NCBI GenBank assembly: GCA_964394085.1
Contig: CAYMWF010000048.1
Coordinates: 1-38,417, forward strand
Source: CAYMWF01 sp964394085 [NCBI: uncultured Gemmatimonadota bacterium]
Lineage (GTDB): Bacteria; GCA-2686955; CAYMWF01
Reading direction: 5' to 3'
Length of the DNA: 38,417 nucleotides
Positions within the stretch are counted from its first letter, which is position 1. The number at the start of each line of letters is the position of its first letter. A program made the translations under genes and the position numbers. A model generated the notes under the pieces. The model was not told the origin of the DNA. It saw only the letters and a program-made list of their open reading frames with translations, and searched no databases. Below are positions 25,339 to 32,962 of this stretch, piece after piece.

Positions 25339-26945
25339 GCGACAGGAAGCGAGAGGTCCCGCCCCTCTTCTGGGAGTCGGGACTGGAGGTTGCGCCGATC
25401 TACACGGCGGAGGACATCGAGGAGAGCGGCGGCGCGACCCGCATCGGACGCCCGGGCGAGTATCCCTTCACCCGCGGGGTGCATCCGCATATGTACCGGA
25501 AGCGTCCCTGGACCATGCGCCAGTATTCCGGGTTCGGCACTGCCGCCGAAACCCGCGAACGTTTCCTCTGGCTCATCAGTCACGGCCAGACCGGGCTGAA
25601 CGTGGCTTTCGATCTCCCGACCCAGTGCGGTTTCGATTCGGACGACGAGATGGCGGAGGGGGAGGTCGGCCGGGTCGGCATGGCTGTGGACACCCTCGCC
25701 GACATGGAAGAGGCTTTCGACGGCATCGACCTGAACCGCATCACCGTCTCCCTCACGATCAACGGGTCGGCGGCCGTGATAATGGCCATGTACTTCGCCA
25801 TGGCCCGCAAGCGCGGCATCGACCTGTCCGGGCTCAGGGGCACGGCACAGAACGATATCCTGAAGGAGTTCATCGGCCGCGGTACCTGGATCTTCCCGGT
25901 GGAGCCGTCGATCAGGCTCATAGGGGACACCATGGAGTTCTGCGCCCGCAACGTCCCGAAATACAACCCCGTGAGCGTCTGCGGCTACCATATCAGGGAG
26001 TCGGGGGCGAACCCCGCCCAGGAGATGGCCTACGGGCTCGCCATCGCCCGCGCCTACCTGGATCACGCCCTGGCCCGCGGTCTCGACGCCGATTCGGTGG
26101 CCGGCGGCATCACCTTCAACTTCGACATCCACGGCAACATGTGGGAGCAGGTGGCCAAGTTCCGGGCCGGGCGGCGCCTCTGGGCCACTACCTTAAGCGA
26201 GGACTACGGCGTCACCAGCGCGCGGGCCCTCAAGCTCCGTATGATCGCGGGCGGCGGCGGGGGCGGCCTCACCATCCAGCAGCCAGAGAACAACATCGTG
26301 CGGGGCGCTTACTACGCTCTGGCCAGCGCTCTCTCCGGCACCCAGACCATGGCCCTCTGCTCGTACGACGAAGCCTACACTATCCCGAGCGAGCACGCGG
26401 CCCGCCTGTCGCTGCGAACCATGCAGGTGCTGATGGAGGAGACCGGCATCTGCGACACCGTCGATCCCCTCGCCGGCTCCTATTTCGTCGAGACGATGAC
26501 GAACCGCATGGAGACCCGCATCAGGGAGATAATGGACGACCTTGAAACGCGCGGCGGCATCGTCCGCTCGGTGGCCGAAGGCGCTGTCCAGGCCGAGGTG
26601 AACCGCCAGGCCTACGAATACGAGAAGAGGATCCGTTCCGGCGAGATGAAGAAGGTCGGAGTGAACTGCTTCACCGAGGAAGACGAGGAGGAGCGCGACA
26701 TGGAGTTCCACCCGTACAGGGAGGAGGAGGCGGACAAACAGCTGGAGCGCCTCGCCCGGGTCCGGTCCGAGCGCGATGGATCGAATGTCTCCGCCGCCCT
26801 CGAAAAGGTGCGCGCCGCAGCATCGGCCGGAGTGAACGTCATGCCCTCAATCATCGACGCCGTCGAAGCCTACTCCACCGTCGGCGAAGTCTGCGGCGTC
26901 CTCGGCGACGTATTCGGCCGATACGACGAACCCGTCCGCTTCTAG
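25335..26945 (+). CDS. adenosylcobalamin-dependent acyl-CoA mutase, catalytic subunit (atypical active site)
   Basis: 536 residues, the size of separate-subunit mutases. The framework is clear: MYRKRPWTMRQYSGFGTA, GLNVAFDLPTQCGFDSD, TAQNDILKEF (Gln172), Arg182, GYH (Tyr218, His219) and VDPLAGSYFVE. Compared with Propionibacterium MutB, Gln197, Arg207, Tyr243 and His244 are kept. Tyr89 is His50. The HTQ segment that contacts substrate is a run of six glycines (306-311). The LHTNS stretch is ALCS. Arg283 is Gly. So it binds B12 and rearranges an acyl-CoA, probably an acidic one given the kept Arg, but is unlikely to be a plain methylmalonyl-CoA mutase. It pairs with the upstream 133-residue subunit. 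Confidence 0.88.
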   Translation: MSDRKREVPPLFWESGLEVAPIYTAEDIEESGGATRIGRPGEYPFTRGVHPHMYRKRPWTMRQYSGFGTAAETRERFLWLISHGQTGLNVAFDLPTQCGFDSDDEMAEGEVGRVGMAVDTLADMEEAFDGIDLNRITVSLTINGSAAVIMAMYFAMARKRGIDLSGLRGTAQNDILKEFIGRGTWIFPVEPSIRLIGDTMEFCARNVPKYNPVSVCGYHIRESGANPAQEMAYGLAIARAYLDHALARGLDADSVAGGITFNFDIHGNMWEQVAKFRAGRRLWATTLSEDYGVTSARALKLRMIAGGGGGGLTIQQPENNIVRGAYYALASALSGTQTMALCSYDEAYTIPSEHAARLSLRTMQVLMEETGICDTVDPLAGSYFVETMTNRMETRIREIMDDLETRGGIVRSVAEGAVQAEVNRQAYEYEKRIRSGEMKKVGVNCFTEEDEEERDMEFHPYREEEADKQLERLARVRSERDGSNVSAALEKVRAAASAGVNVMPSIIDAVEAYSTVGEVCGVLGDVFGRYDEPVRF

Positions 26946-26984
26946 AAATAGAAACGGGGACAGATTTATTTTTTCTACGCCGAA

Positions 26985-27000
26985 TTTGTCACGTGACAAA
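26985..27000. repeat. 16-base perfect palindrome
   Basis: TTTGTCACGTGACAAA, between the two AACGGGGACA motifs. Possible operator or element end. Confidence 0.7.
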
Positions 27001-27202
27001 AATAATTACGCAAAACGGGGACAAGTTCATTTTTCCGCGACCTTGTTCTCTGTGATCCGGCTCAACGAATCTTCTCAATTCACCGGCGTACCCAACCCTT
27101 CTGCAGAGAGGGCGAAGGAAACAAAGCGGTTGATCGACTCAGAGGAGCGTATGAAGCACCTTGCTGATGGTACTCCATTGAAACCAGATTGGCATACAGT
27201 AA

Positions 27203-27351
27203 CGAGATTTTTCTCATACGGTAAAAATATTCCCGGGCCATACTGCTGGAGAGGATAAACAGCAGCGAGATATTTCTCATATGGTAAAAATGTTCCCGGG
27301 CCATACTGCTGGAGAGGATAAGCAGCAGCGAGATATTGCTCATATGGTAAA
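27203..27351. repeat. 63-base tandem repeat
   Basis: Two full units (27203-27265, 27266-27328), nearly identical, and a partial third (27329-27351). Each has CGAGATWTTTCTCATAYGG, the palindromic CCCGGG and CATACTGCTGGAGAGGATAA. The 63-base period keeps frame, so the minus strand shows a meaningless 21-residue repeat. Confidence 0.85.
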
Positions 27352-27433
27352 ACGTAAAACCGGACGGGTCTATTTTTCTTGAATCGGGACTGACCTTTTT
27401 TCTTTACATCGCAACCGCAAGGAGCGAAGACAA

Positions 27434-28636
27434 TTGAAACCGAGAACCGTGATCAGCGTGGAGCAGGCGCTCACCATGACATATGCGACCCTCCGTTTCG
27501 TGCACCTGGGGTGGCGCGTCATACGTGTGGAACCGACCCCGGTGCCGGGCCGGAAATCGAAAGGTGATCCGAACCGCTACATCGGCCGCCCGGTGGCGGG
27601 GGAGGATCGGCACAGCTACTTCGTGGCCCCGAACGCCGGCAAGGAAGCGGTCGCCATAGACCTCAAGCAGGAGGAGGGACGCGAGGTTCTCAAACGGCTG
27701 GTAGGGGAGTTGGACGCCGACATCTTCTGCACCAACACCATGCCCGCCCGTCACGGCAAACTCGGCATCGACTACGAAAACCTCCGGTCGGTGCGGGACG
27801 ATATCATCTGGTGCTGCATCTCCGCCATGGGGCTCGACTACCCCGACGTGCCCGGTTATGACCCGGTGATGCAGGCGCTCTGCGGCTACATGGACCTCAC
27901 CGGTTTTCCCGACGGCCCGCCCCTCCAGTGCGGCCCGCCCCTCGTGGATCTCCGGGCCGGCGACGAGGCTTTCACCCAGATCATCCTCGCTCTCATGGAA
28001 CGGGAAGAGACGGGGGAGGGGCGGAAAATCGACATTTCGATGGCCCGGGCCGCCGTGTCGTGGCTCCATACTTTCATCCCGATGCTCGACATGGGGAGCC
28101 CTCCGTCCGAACTGAAGCGTTCGGGCAACGAACACAGGCAGTTCATCCCGGTCAATGCTTACAAAACGTTCGACGGCTTCATCTACATGGCCCTCGGCAG
28201 CGACGTCCAGTGGCAGCGTTTCGTGCGGCAGCCGATGTTCGTTTCCCTCGACCGTGAGAGTCTTTCAACCAACGAGGGTCGGCGGCGGGAGCGTGCCGAC
28301 CTGCACAGGGACATCGAAGACATCACCGCCCTCCACCCGGCATCCGAAGTCTCCTCCGCTCTCGTCGCCGCCGGCATTCCCCATTCCCCGATCACACCGA
28401 TCGAAGAAGTCCCAGACCTCCCCTTCGTCGCCTCCACCGCCCTCAGAACAGAAACCCCCGCCGGCGCTGAAGTCCGCCTCCCCCCGGCCGCGGTCGACAC
28501 AGGCCACCTCGAACGCACCGGAGGCAGGCTCCCCTTCGCCCCCGCATACGGCGAGCACACCAGCGCTCTCCTTTCCGAAGCGGGCTTCACCGCCGGAGAA
28601 ATTGGCTCTCTACGCGAGAAGGGAGTGGTGGCTTGA
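27434..28636 (+). CDS. CaiB/BaiF family (class III) CoA-transferase
   Basis: 400 residues, the usual length. Family features: VEQALTMTYATLRFVHLGWRVI at the N-terminus, NAGKEAVAIDLKQEEGREVLKRL, GYDPVMQALCGYMDLTG (about 140), and PPLVDLRAGDEAF (about 170), where the Asp of VDLxxG matches the catalytic Asp; then GEGRKIDISM. Such enzymes move CoA between carboxylic acids through an aspartyl-CoA thioester. Likely loads the pathway substrate with CoA from a product. TTG start with AAGGAG about ten bases upstream; no ATG lies nearby. Separated from the mutase by the repeat patch, and followed 20 bases later by a hairpin repeat. Confidence 0.88.
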   Translation: MKPRTVISVEQALTMTYATLRFVHLGWRVIRVEPTPVPGRKSKGDPNRYIGRPVAGEDRHSYFVAPNAGKEAVAIDLKQEEGREVLKRLVGELDADIFCTNTMPARHGKLGIDYENLRSVRDDIIWCCISAMGLDYPDVPGYDPVMQALCGYMDLTGFPDGPPLQCGPPLVDLRAGDEAFTQIILALMEREETGEGRKIDISMARAAVSWLHTFIPMLDMGSPPSELKRSGNEHRQFIPVNAYKTFDGFIYMALGSDVQWQRFVRQPMFVSLDRESLSTNEGRRRERADLHRDIEDITALHPASEVSSALVAAGIPHSPITPIEEVPDLPFVASTALRTETPAGAEVRLPPAAVDTGHLERTGGRLPFAPAYGEHTSALLSEAGFTAGEIGSLREKGVVA

Positions 28637-28655
28637 GAAGGTCGGATCGAGCGGC

Positions 28656-28688
28656 TTTCTCCGTGTGAAGAAATATTATGTAAACCTG
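28656..28688 (-). repeat. extended hairpin repeat copy 8
   Basis: On the minus strand: CAGGTTTACATAATA then TTTCTTCACACGGAGAAA. Matches copies 6 and 7 except for GGAG in place of GAAG, which keeps a U-G pair. Read on the plus strand it encodes FLRVKKYYVNL in one frame. Confidence 0.85.
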
Positions 28689-28767
28689 CAGCATCAACGA
28701 GGCCGGAAGTTTGTTCACATGTGTTCCCGGACATGAAATCAGCGGATATTTGAAAGGAGAACCGAGG

Positions 28768-29583
28768 ATGTTCAATCGGCTGTTTCTTCTGGCGATTTCT
28801 CTTTTTCTGCTGACCGGAGTGAATCCTGCACAGGCTGGATCGGAGTGGCCGATCTCGCCGCCAGCTCCTTCGCCTGCGGAGATGTCGGGGATGTCGAATG
28901 CCGTGATCGTGGGAACGGAAGCGGACGGGAATTCCTTTCTCGATCCGGAATCAGGAATGATCTGTTCGGTCGTATCGCAGGATGAATTCATGGGCATGAT
29001 TTCGGGTGAGATCGGGGAATACCCGCACGCGGACGCCCGGGATTTCCGGGATGCCTGCACAATCCACCCCTCGGGGCTCAGGTGGGATGACTCCGATATA
29101 CCCGTTCCATTCTGGGCCGACCCGGATGGAACCCCCGACTGCGCCGGCGAGTTCCGGGCACTCGTAAAAGCAGGCCTTGCCTGGAACCGGGTGCCGGGTT
29201 CGAGTTTCCTCTTCTCGATCGGCGGGTTCACAAATGATCCGGCGCCGCTCCTGAACGGCAGAAACCAGATCGCCTGGTCGAACGAGCCGGAAGGCATCTT
29301 CTACACTTTGACCCTGTGGTATTCCGGTTCGCGTTTCATCGAAGCGGATATCGTACTGAACGACCGCTACACCTGGTCGAACCGGAAAGACTGGTGCCCG
29401 TCAGGCGAGTTCGACGTTCAGAATTGCGTGACGCATATACTGGGGCAGGTGCTCGGACTCGAAAGAAGCCTCGATCCGGGATGCTTTGATGCCACCATGT
29501 ACCTGTTCGGTCCCGGCGAGATAATCCGCCGGACTCTCGAAGAGCCCGACAAGAGTGCACTGGTCGACCTCTATCCTGAATGA
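28768..29583 (+). CDS. secreted matrixin-like protein with inactivated zinc site
   Basis: 271 residues. Signal peptide about 1-23 (LFLLAISLFLLTGVNPAQA). The catalytic-domain frame of bacterial matrixins is present: IPVPFWADPDGTPDCAG (about 111), AGLAWNRVPGSSF, DIVLNDRYTWS, then DVQNCVTHILGQVLGLER. The active-site consensus HExGHxLGLxH is H-I-L-G-Q-V-L-G-L-E-R (223-233), so the catalytic Glu and two of three zinc His are replaced. The Met-turn (DATMY, Met244) and the C-terminal RTLE stretch remain. The frame is intact, so this looks like a pseudo-protease rather than a decayed gene. ATG 28768 follows AAAGGAGA; the longer frame from 28711 would bury the signal peptide. Confidence 0.75.
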   Translation: MFNRLFLLAISLFLLTGVNPAQAGSEWPISPPAPSPAEMSGMSNAVIVGTEADGNSFLDPESGMICSVVSQDEFMGMISGEIGEYPHADARDFRDACTIHPSGLRWDDSDIPVPFWADPDGTPDCAGEFRALVKAGLAWNRVPGSSFLFSIGGFTNDPAPLLNGRNQIAWSNEPEGIFYTLTLWYSGSRFIEADIVLNDRYTWSNRKDWCPSGEFDVQNCVTHILGQVLGLERSLDPGCFDATMYLFGPGEIIRRTLEEPDKSALVDLYPE

Positions 29584-29756
29584 GCTCGATCTGTCTTATT
29601 GGAGAAAATCCAGGCTTCACCCGGCTTATCCGCTCTCAGGATTGCGCAGGATACTTCAGCTCCGCCTTCGGGGAATTCCTCCACGCCGTTGTCTCACACT
29701 ATCCAGTTTTGCACCTGAGGGGGCCTTCCTTCGCGTCAAGTGATACCGTCGGCATT

Positions 29757-29786
29757 GACTATTTTGCAGTGCTTTGCGGAATAGTC
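29757..29786. repeat. imperfect inverted repeat upstream of the ATPase gene
   Basis: GACTATTTTGCA, six-base loop, TGCGGAATAGTC. Arms pair fully if two U-G pairs are allowed. Just upstream of, and touching, the -35 box; a plausible operator. Confidence 0.5.
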
Positions 29787-29815
29787 TTGACTATTATGCA
29801 AAGTAGTGCTAAATT
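29787..29815 (+). promoter_or_regulatory. sigma70-type promoter, probably leaderless
   Basis: TTGACT (29787-29792), 17-base spacer, TAAATT (29810-29815). The ATG begins at 29822, about where transcription should start, so the mRNA would have almost no leader. No Shine-Dalgarno is present. Confidence 0.6.
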
Positions 29816-29821
29816 TACGAC

Positions 29822-30940
29822 ATGAAGCGAGCGCAGCAGGATATCATCGTTAAAGACCTGGCCCGGAAAATGGTATTTATTACCGGGCCGAGGCAGGTTG
29901 GTAAAACAAGCCTGGCGCTTGCCATCAGCGAAGATTTTGAGAAATCGCTTTACCTGAATTATGACAATTTCACACATAGGGATATCATCCGCAAGGCGGA
30001 TTGGCTGCCTGAGACTGAATTACTGATCCTTGACGAGCTCCACAAGATGGAAAAGTGGAAGAATTTTCTCAAGGGAGTCTATGATACCAAACCTTCGCAC
30101 CAGCGGATTCTCGTTACCGGCAGCGCCAGGCTGGAAGCTTTCAGGCAGAGCGGCGATTCTCTGGCGGGCCGTTTTTTCAGGCATCGTCTGAACCCGCTTT
30201 CCATGGCGGAGATACCGGAATCCAAGGCCGACGACCTGGATAAACTCCTCAGGCGCGGCGGCTTCCCCGAGCCGTTTCTCGCTGAAAGTGAAATTGAGGT
30301 CGATCGCTGGCGGCTTCTGTACATCGACGGCCTGGTTCGAACCGACATTCTCGACTTCGAAAAAGTCCACGATTTCAAGGCGATACAGCTGACACTCGAA
30401 TTGCTCCGGAGAAGAGTAGGATCACCGGTTTCATGGTCCTCCCTGGCCCGGGATGTCAACTGCTCTCCCAACACCATAAAACGATACGTGGAAATTCTGG
30501 AAGCCCTTTTTATCATTTTCCGGGTGACTCCGTTTCATCGCAACATCGGCCGATCCCTGCTGAAGGAGCCCAAGATATATTTTTATGACACCGGCATGGT
30601 TCAGGGCGATGAAGGGATCAGGCTCGAGAATCTCGTGGCGGTCAGTCTCTTGAAACATTTGAACTGGGTAGAAGATAACGAGGGCAGAAGATGCGAGTTG
30701 AAGACCCTCCGAACCAAGGAACACAAAGAGGTGGATTTCGTGATGGTGGAGGACGATAAGCCCGAGCTCATGGTGGAGGTCAAGCTTTCAGGTTCTGATA
30801 TAAGCCCGTCGCTCCGCTATTTCCACGGGAAGTACGGGCTTAAAGCCGTGCAAGTGGTAAAAAATCTGAACATCGAGCGCATCAAAGATGGCATAGAACT
30901 GCGCCGGGCCGTAAACCTCCTTAAAGGCCTGGCCGTTTAA
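29822..30940 (+). CDS. AAA-type ATPase, DUF4143 family
   Basis: 372 residues. Walker A GPRQVGKT (22-29), Walker B ELLILDELH (Asp71, Glu72), sensor-like ILVTGSARL (about 95), then the DUF4143 region with RGGFPEPF, a winged-helix-like stretch (SWSSLARDVNCSPNTIKRYVEIL), KIYFYDTGM, LENLVAVSLLKHL and the nuclease-like EVDFVMVEDDKPELMVEVK. The family is very widespread in bacteria and archaea, often as a single gene, with no agreed function; the C-terminal part resembles PD-(D/E)XK nucleases. Stand-alone here, between repeats. Expression looks leaderless. Confidence 0.9.
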   Translation: MKRAQQDIIVKDLARKMVFITGPRQVGKTSLALAISEDFEKSLYLNYDNFTHRDIIRKADWLPETELLILDELHKMEKWKNFLKGVYDTKPSHQRILVTGSARLEAFRQSGDSLAGRFFRHRLNPLSMAEIPESKADDLDKLLRRGGFPEPFLAESEIEVDRWRLLYIDGLVRTDILDFEKVHDFKAIQLTLELLRRRVGSPVSWSSLARDVNCSPNTIKRYVEILEALFIIFRVTPFHRNIGRSLLKEPKIYFYDTGMVQGDEGIRLENLVAVSLLKHLNWVEDNEGRRCELKTLRTKEHKEVDFVMVEDDKPELMVEVKLSGSDISPSLRYFHGKYGLKAVQVVKNLNIERIKDGIELRRAVNLLKGLAV

Positions 30941-31304
30941 AAGGAATCCCGTCCGGCCGGTCCGGTTGACATCCAAATTTATCAAGGATTGCCAGTGGTC
31001 TCATATATTATGACTAGCGTGTACAGTGGCCGCCCGAAGTATCGTTCGAGACCGCTCGTCCGGAACCGGTCGATCGACCGAGCCCCATCACTACATTTTG
31101 GTTTACATAATACTTCTTCACACGGAGAAAAACGTTCGGTACCGGGTGCGGCGTAAGTTTCAAGCGATAGACGACGATATCCGGTGCGGGGTAAGTTTCA
31201 CGCGATCACGTTCGATACCGGTTGCTGCGTAATTTCAAACGATAACAAATTTTGTTTCAGGTGCGGGCTTCCGAAAAACTGTTCGAGGTATATTCCCGGG
31301 TGGT
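30941..31304. other. gene-free spacer between convergent genes
   Basis: 364 bases. Holds a CCGGCCGG palindrome after the ATPase stop, one hairpin repeat and three imperfect GGTGCGG/GTAAGTTTCA/GCGATA stretches (about 31145-31240) that look like a decayed short tandem repeat. No clear terminator. Confidence 0.55.
31100..31130 (+). repeat. extended hairpin repeat copy 9
   Basis: GGTTTACATAATAC then TTCTTCACACGGAGAAA. Same extended form as copies 6-8 with single-base differences. Confidence 0.85.
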
Positions 31305-32780
31305 TTAGTTGACAGTGAACTCGAAGTGATCGAGATCGTAGATGATGCCCCCGTATCCGGCGCCGGCGGCGAGGGAGTATGTTCCTGAGAGCCAGCCGGG
31401 CGGGACGCGGTATTCGAATTCGCGGGTCAGGTTGCTGAAAGGGGCGATCGAAGTATGAAGCGGACCCGAGAGCGGGTTTCCGGGCCAGGGAGAGCCGTCC
31501 GGGAGCCGTAACAGCGCCGCCGTTCGGAGGCTCTTTTCGACCGGGTGGGCGTTGCAGACCGTATATTTGACGCGTCCTGTTTCTCCGGGTTCGATAGCCC
31601 CGGTTTCGGGAGACAGATAAACGATAAGCTCTTTCGATTGATCGAACGGGTGAGCGCCCATGTCGCTTCGTGTGCCGTCGGGATCGAGGGATCCCGGGTC
31701 GCCCGAATCGATGCAGGGAGAACCCCAGAGGAGACGGCAGTCGCCGTACCCGGGAGCCACGAAGCGCGGATCATCGCCCATGTTGCCCGTTCCGCCGAAA
31801 CCGCCGGTCCAATCCTGCACGCAGGTGTAGTCTATATGTATCGTCGCCTGCTGCTCGTGGATCTGCGCCGACTCATCCGTGCCGCCGCTGTCCCCGTTGC
31901 CCCGGAAAATACCGTTGCGGATTTCGATCCAGTCGCTGAGAATCCGGACTCCGCCGCCGGATCCTCCCGCCAGATTTCCGGCAAATGTGCAGTTGCTTAA
32001 CCTTGAGGGGAAGCAGTACCATGATTCCATGCCGCCGCCGCAGCCGCCGGCGCGGTTGTTGATGAACAGGCAGCCGATCAGGGTCGGGCTGCAGTCCATG
32101 GCCGCGATTCCCCCGCCGTCGTTTTCAGCGTGGTTGCCCGTGAATGTGCATTTTGCCAGCGTCATTCCCGGTTCATAACTGTCCAGGACGGCCATCCCCC
32201 CTCCGTGGTCGGCCCTGTTTTGGAAAAAGGTGCATCCGACGAGGATCGGATTTCCCAGGGAGTAGTTTATACCGCCGCCGTTCCTCTCCGCCATGTTGTC
32301 AACAAAGCGGCAGTTGATAATTTTCATGTCACCGCCGAAGCAGTACAGGCCCCCGCCGTTATCGGCCGAGTTGCCGACGACGCGGCAATCGATCACCGCA
32401 GCGTTCCCGGTATCGCAATAGATCCCGCCGCCGCGGTACTCGTAGGAACACCAGGTTCCGGTTCCCCCGGTGATCGTGAAACCCGCCAGCAGAGCTCCAT
32501 CCTCCGGTTCGCGGCCGAAGTCCACAACGGACGCACCCGGGCCGGCGGCGTCGATGGTGGTGACCTCTGGACCGAGCTCACTCGTCACGACGATGGTCTT
32601 CCCCAGGAAATTGATGTGTTCCAGGTAGATTCCAGGCCTGACAAGGACGGTGTCGCCCGGCGAAGCGGTGTCGATGGCATCCTGGATCGCGGAAAAATCA
32701 TCGGGGACGTACCATGTGGTTTGCGAGAAGGCAAGAAAAGGGAGGAAGACCAAACCGGAAAGAATCCAAAGCAATCTCAT
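31305..32780 (-). CDS. secreted right-handed parallel beta-helix protein
   Basis: 491 residues. Signal peptide about 1-20 (LLWILSGLVFLPFLAFS). The opening TTWYVPDDFSAIQDAIDTASPGDTVLVRPG pattern, followed by repeated rungs (GGGIYCDTGNAAVIDCRVVGNSADNGGGLYC, NCRFVDNMAERNGGGINY and so on), marks a pectate-lyase-like beta-helix with GGG turns at about residues 100-300. It ends with SPCIDSGDPGS and DMGAHPFD, then an Ig-like domain of about 110 residues. No sorting domain, no recognisable catalytic residues. Likely an extracellular binding protein or polysaccharide-active protein. Confidence 0.8.
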   Translation of the reverse strand: MRLLWILSGLVFLPFLAFSQTTWYVPDDFSAIQDAIDTASPGDTVLVRPGIYLEHINFLGKTIVVTSELGPEVTTIDAAGPGASVVDFGREPEDGALLAGFTITGGTGTWCSYEYRGGGIYCDTGNAAVIDCRVVGNSADNGGGLYCFGGDMKIINCRFVDNMAERNGGGINYSLGNPILVGCTFFQNRADHGGGMAVLDSYEPGMTLAKCTFTGNHAENDGGGIAAMDCSPTLIGCLFINNRAGGCGGGMESWYCFPSRLSNCTFAGNLAGGSGGGVRILSDWIEIRNGIFRGNGDSGGTDESAQIHEQQATIHIDYTCVQDWTGGFGGTGNMGDDPRFVAPGYGDCRLLWGSPCIDSGDPGSLDPDGTRSDMGAHPFDQSKELIVYLSPETGAIEPGETGRVKYTVCNAHPVEKSLRTAALLRLPDGSPWPGNPLSGPLHTSIAPFSNLTREFEYRVPPGWLSGTYSLAAGAGYGGIIYDLDHFEFTVN

Positions 32781-32799
32781 TCCGCACCCCCGATGGAGA

Positions 32800-32878
32800 A
32801 GTCTGCTGAAATCTCCCTTTACTTGTAACCCCGGCCCATTGCCGGGCTGCGGGTCTGGGTGTGGTCATTCAGCAGACT
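32800..32878. repeat. inverted repeat with inner hairpin in the beta-helix gene leader
   Basis: AGTCTGCTGAA at 32800-32810 and TTCAGCAGACT at 32868-32878 are perfect inverted copies 57 bases apart. Inside lies CCCGGC-CCATT-GCCGGG (32830-32846). The inner arm is 20 bases upstream of the ATG at 32780. No T-run follows, so a terminator is unlikely. Confidence 0.55.
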
Positions 32879-32962
32879 GCCGGAACCCCGCCCGGCTGTT
32901 ACGGGGCCGGGTGCGATATCATCCTCTCATGAGACCTTCCGCCGGCTAATACAGACAGGTGG

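Larger units (their letters stand above)
26946..27433. other. repeat patch inside the metabolic cluster
   Basis: 488 bases with no clear gene, separating the mutase from the CoA-transferase. Holds two AACGGGGACA-T-rich motifs (26953-26978 and 27014-27035), a 16-base palindrome, a 63-base tandem repeat and at its right end degenerate ACGGGTCTATTTTT and GGGACTGACCTTTTTT motifs (about 27363-27402). Looks like a decayed small mobile or REP-like element. Confidence 0.6.

Noticed and set aside
27080-27343. Minus-strand frame with 21-residue repeats
   Set aside because: The repeat is a by-product of the 63-base DNA tandem repeat, which happens to keep frame.
28711-28767. Upstream start for the matrixin-like gene
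   Set aside because: It would add 19 residues before a normal signal peptide; ATG 28768 has AAAGGAGA at the right distance.
29719-29740. Possible degenerate hairpin-repeat copy (CCTTCCTTCGCGTCAAG)
   Set aside because: Matches the reverse of the core at about 12 of 16 positions but does not form the hairpin; could be chance.
32830-32846. CCCGGC/GCCGGG hairpin as a terminator for the propeller gene
   Set aside because: No T-run follows on either strand, so intrinsic termination is not supported.
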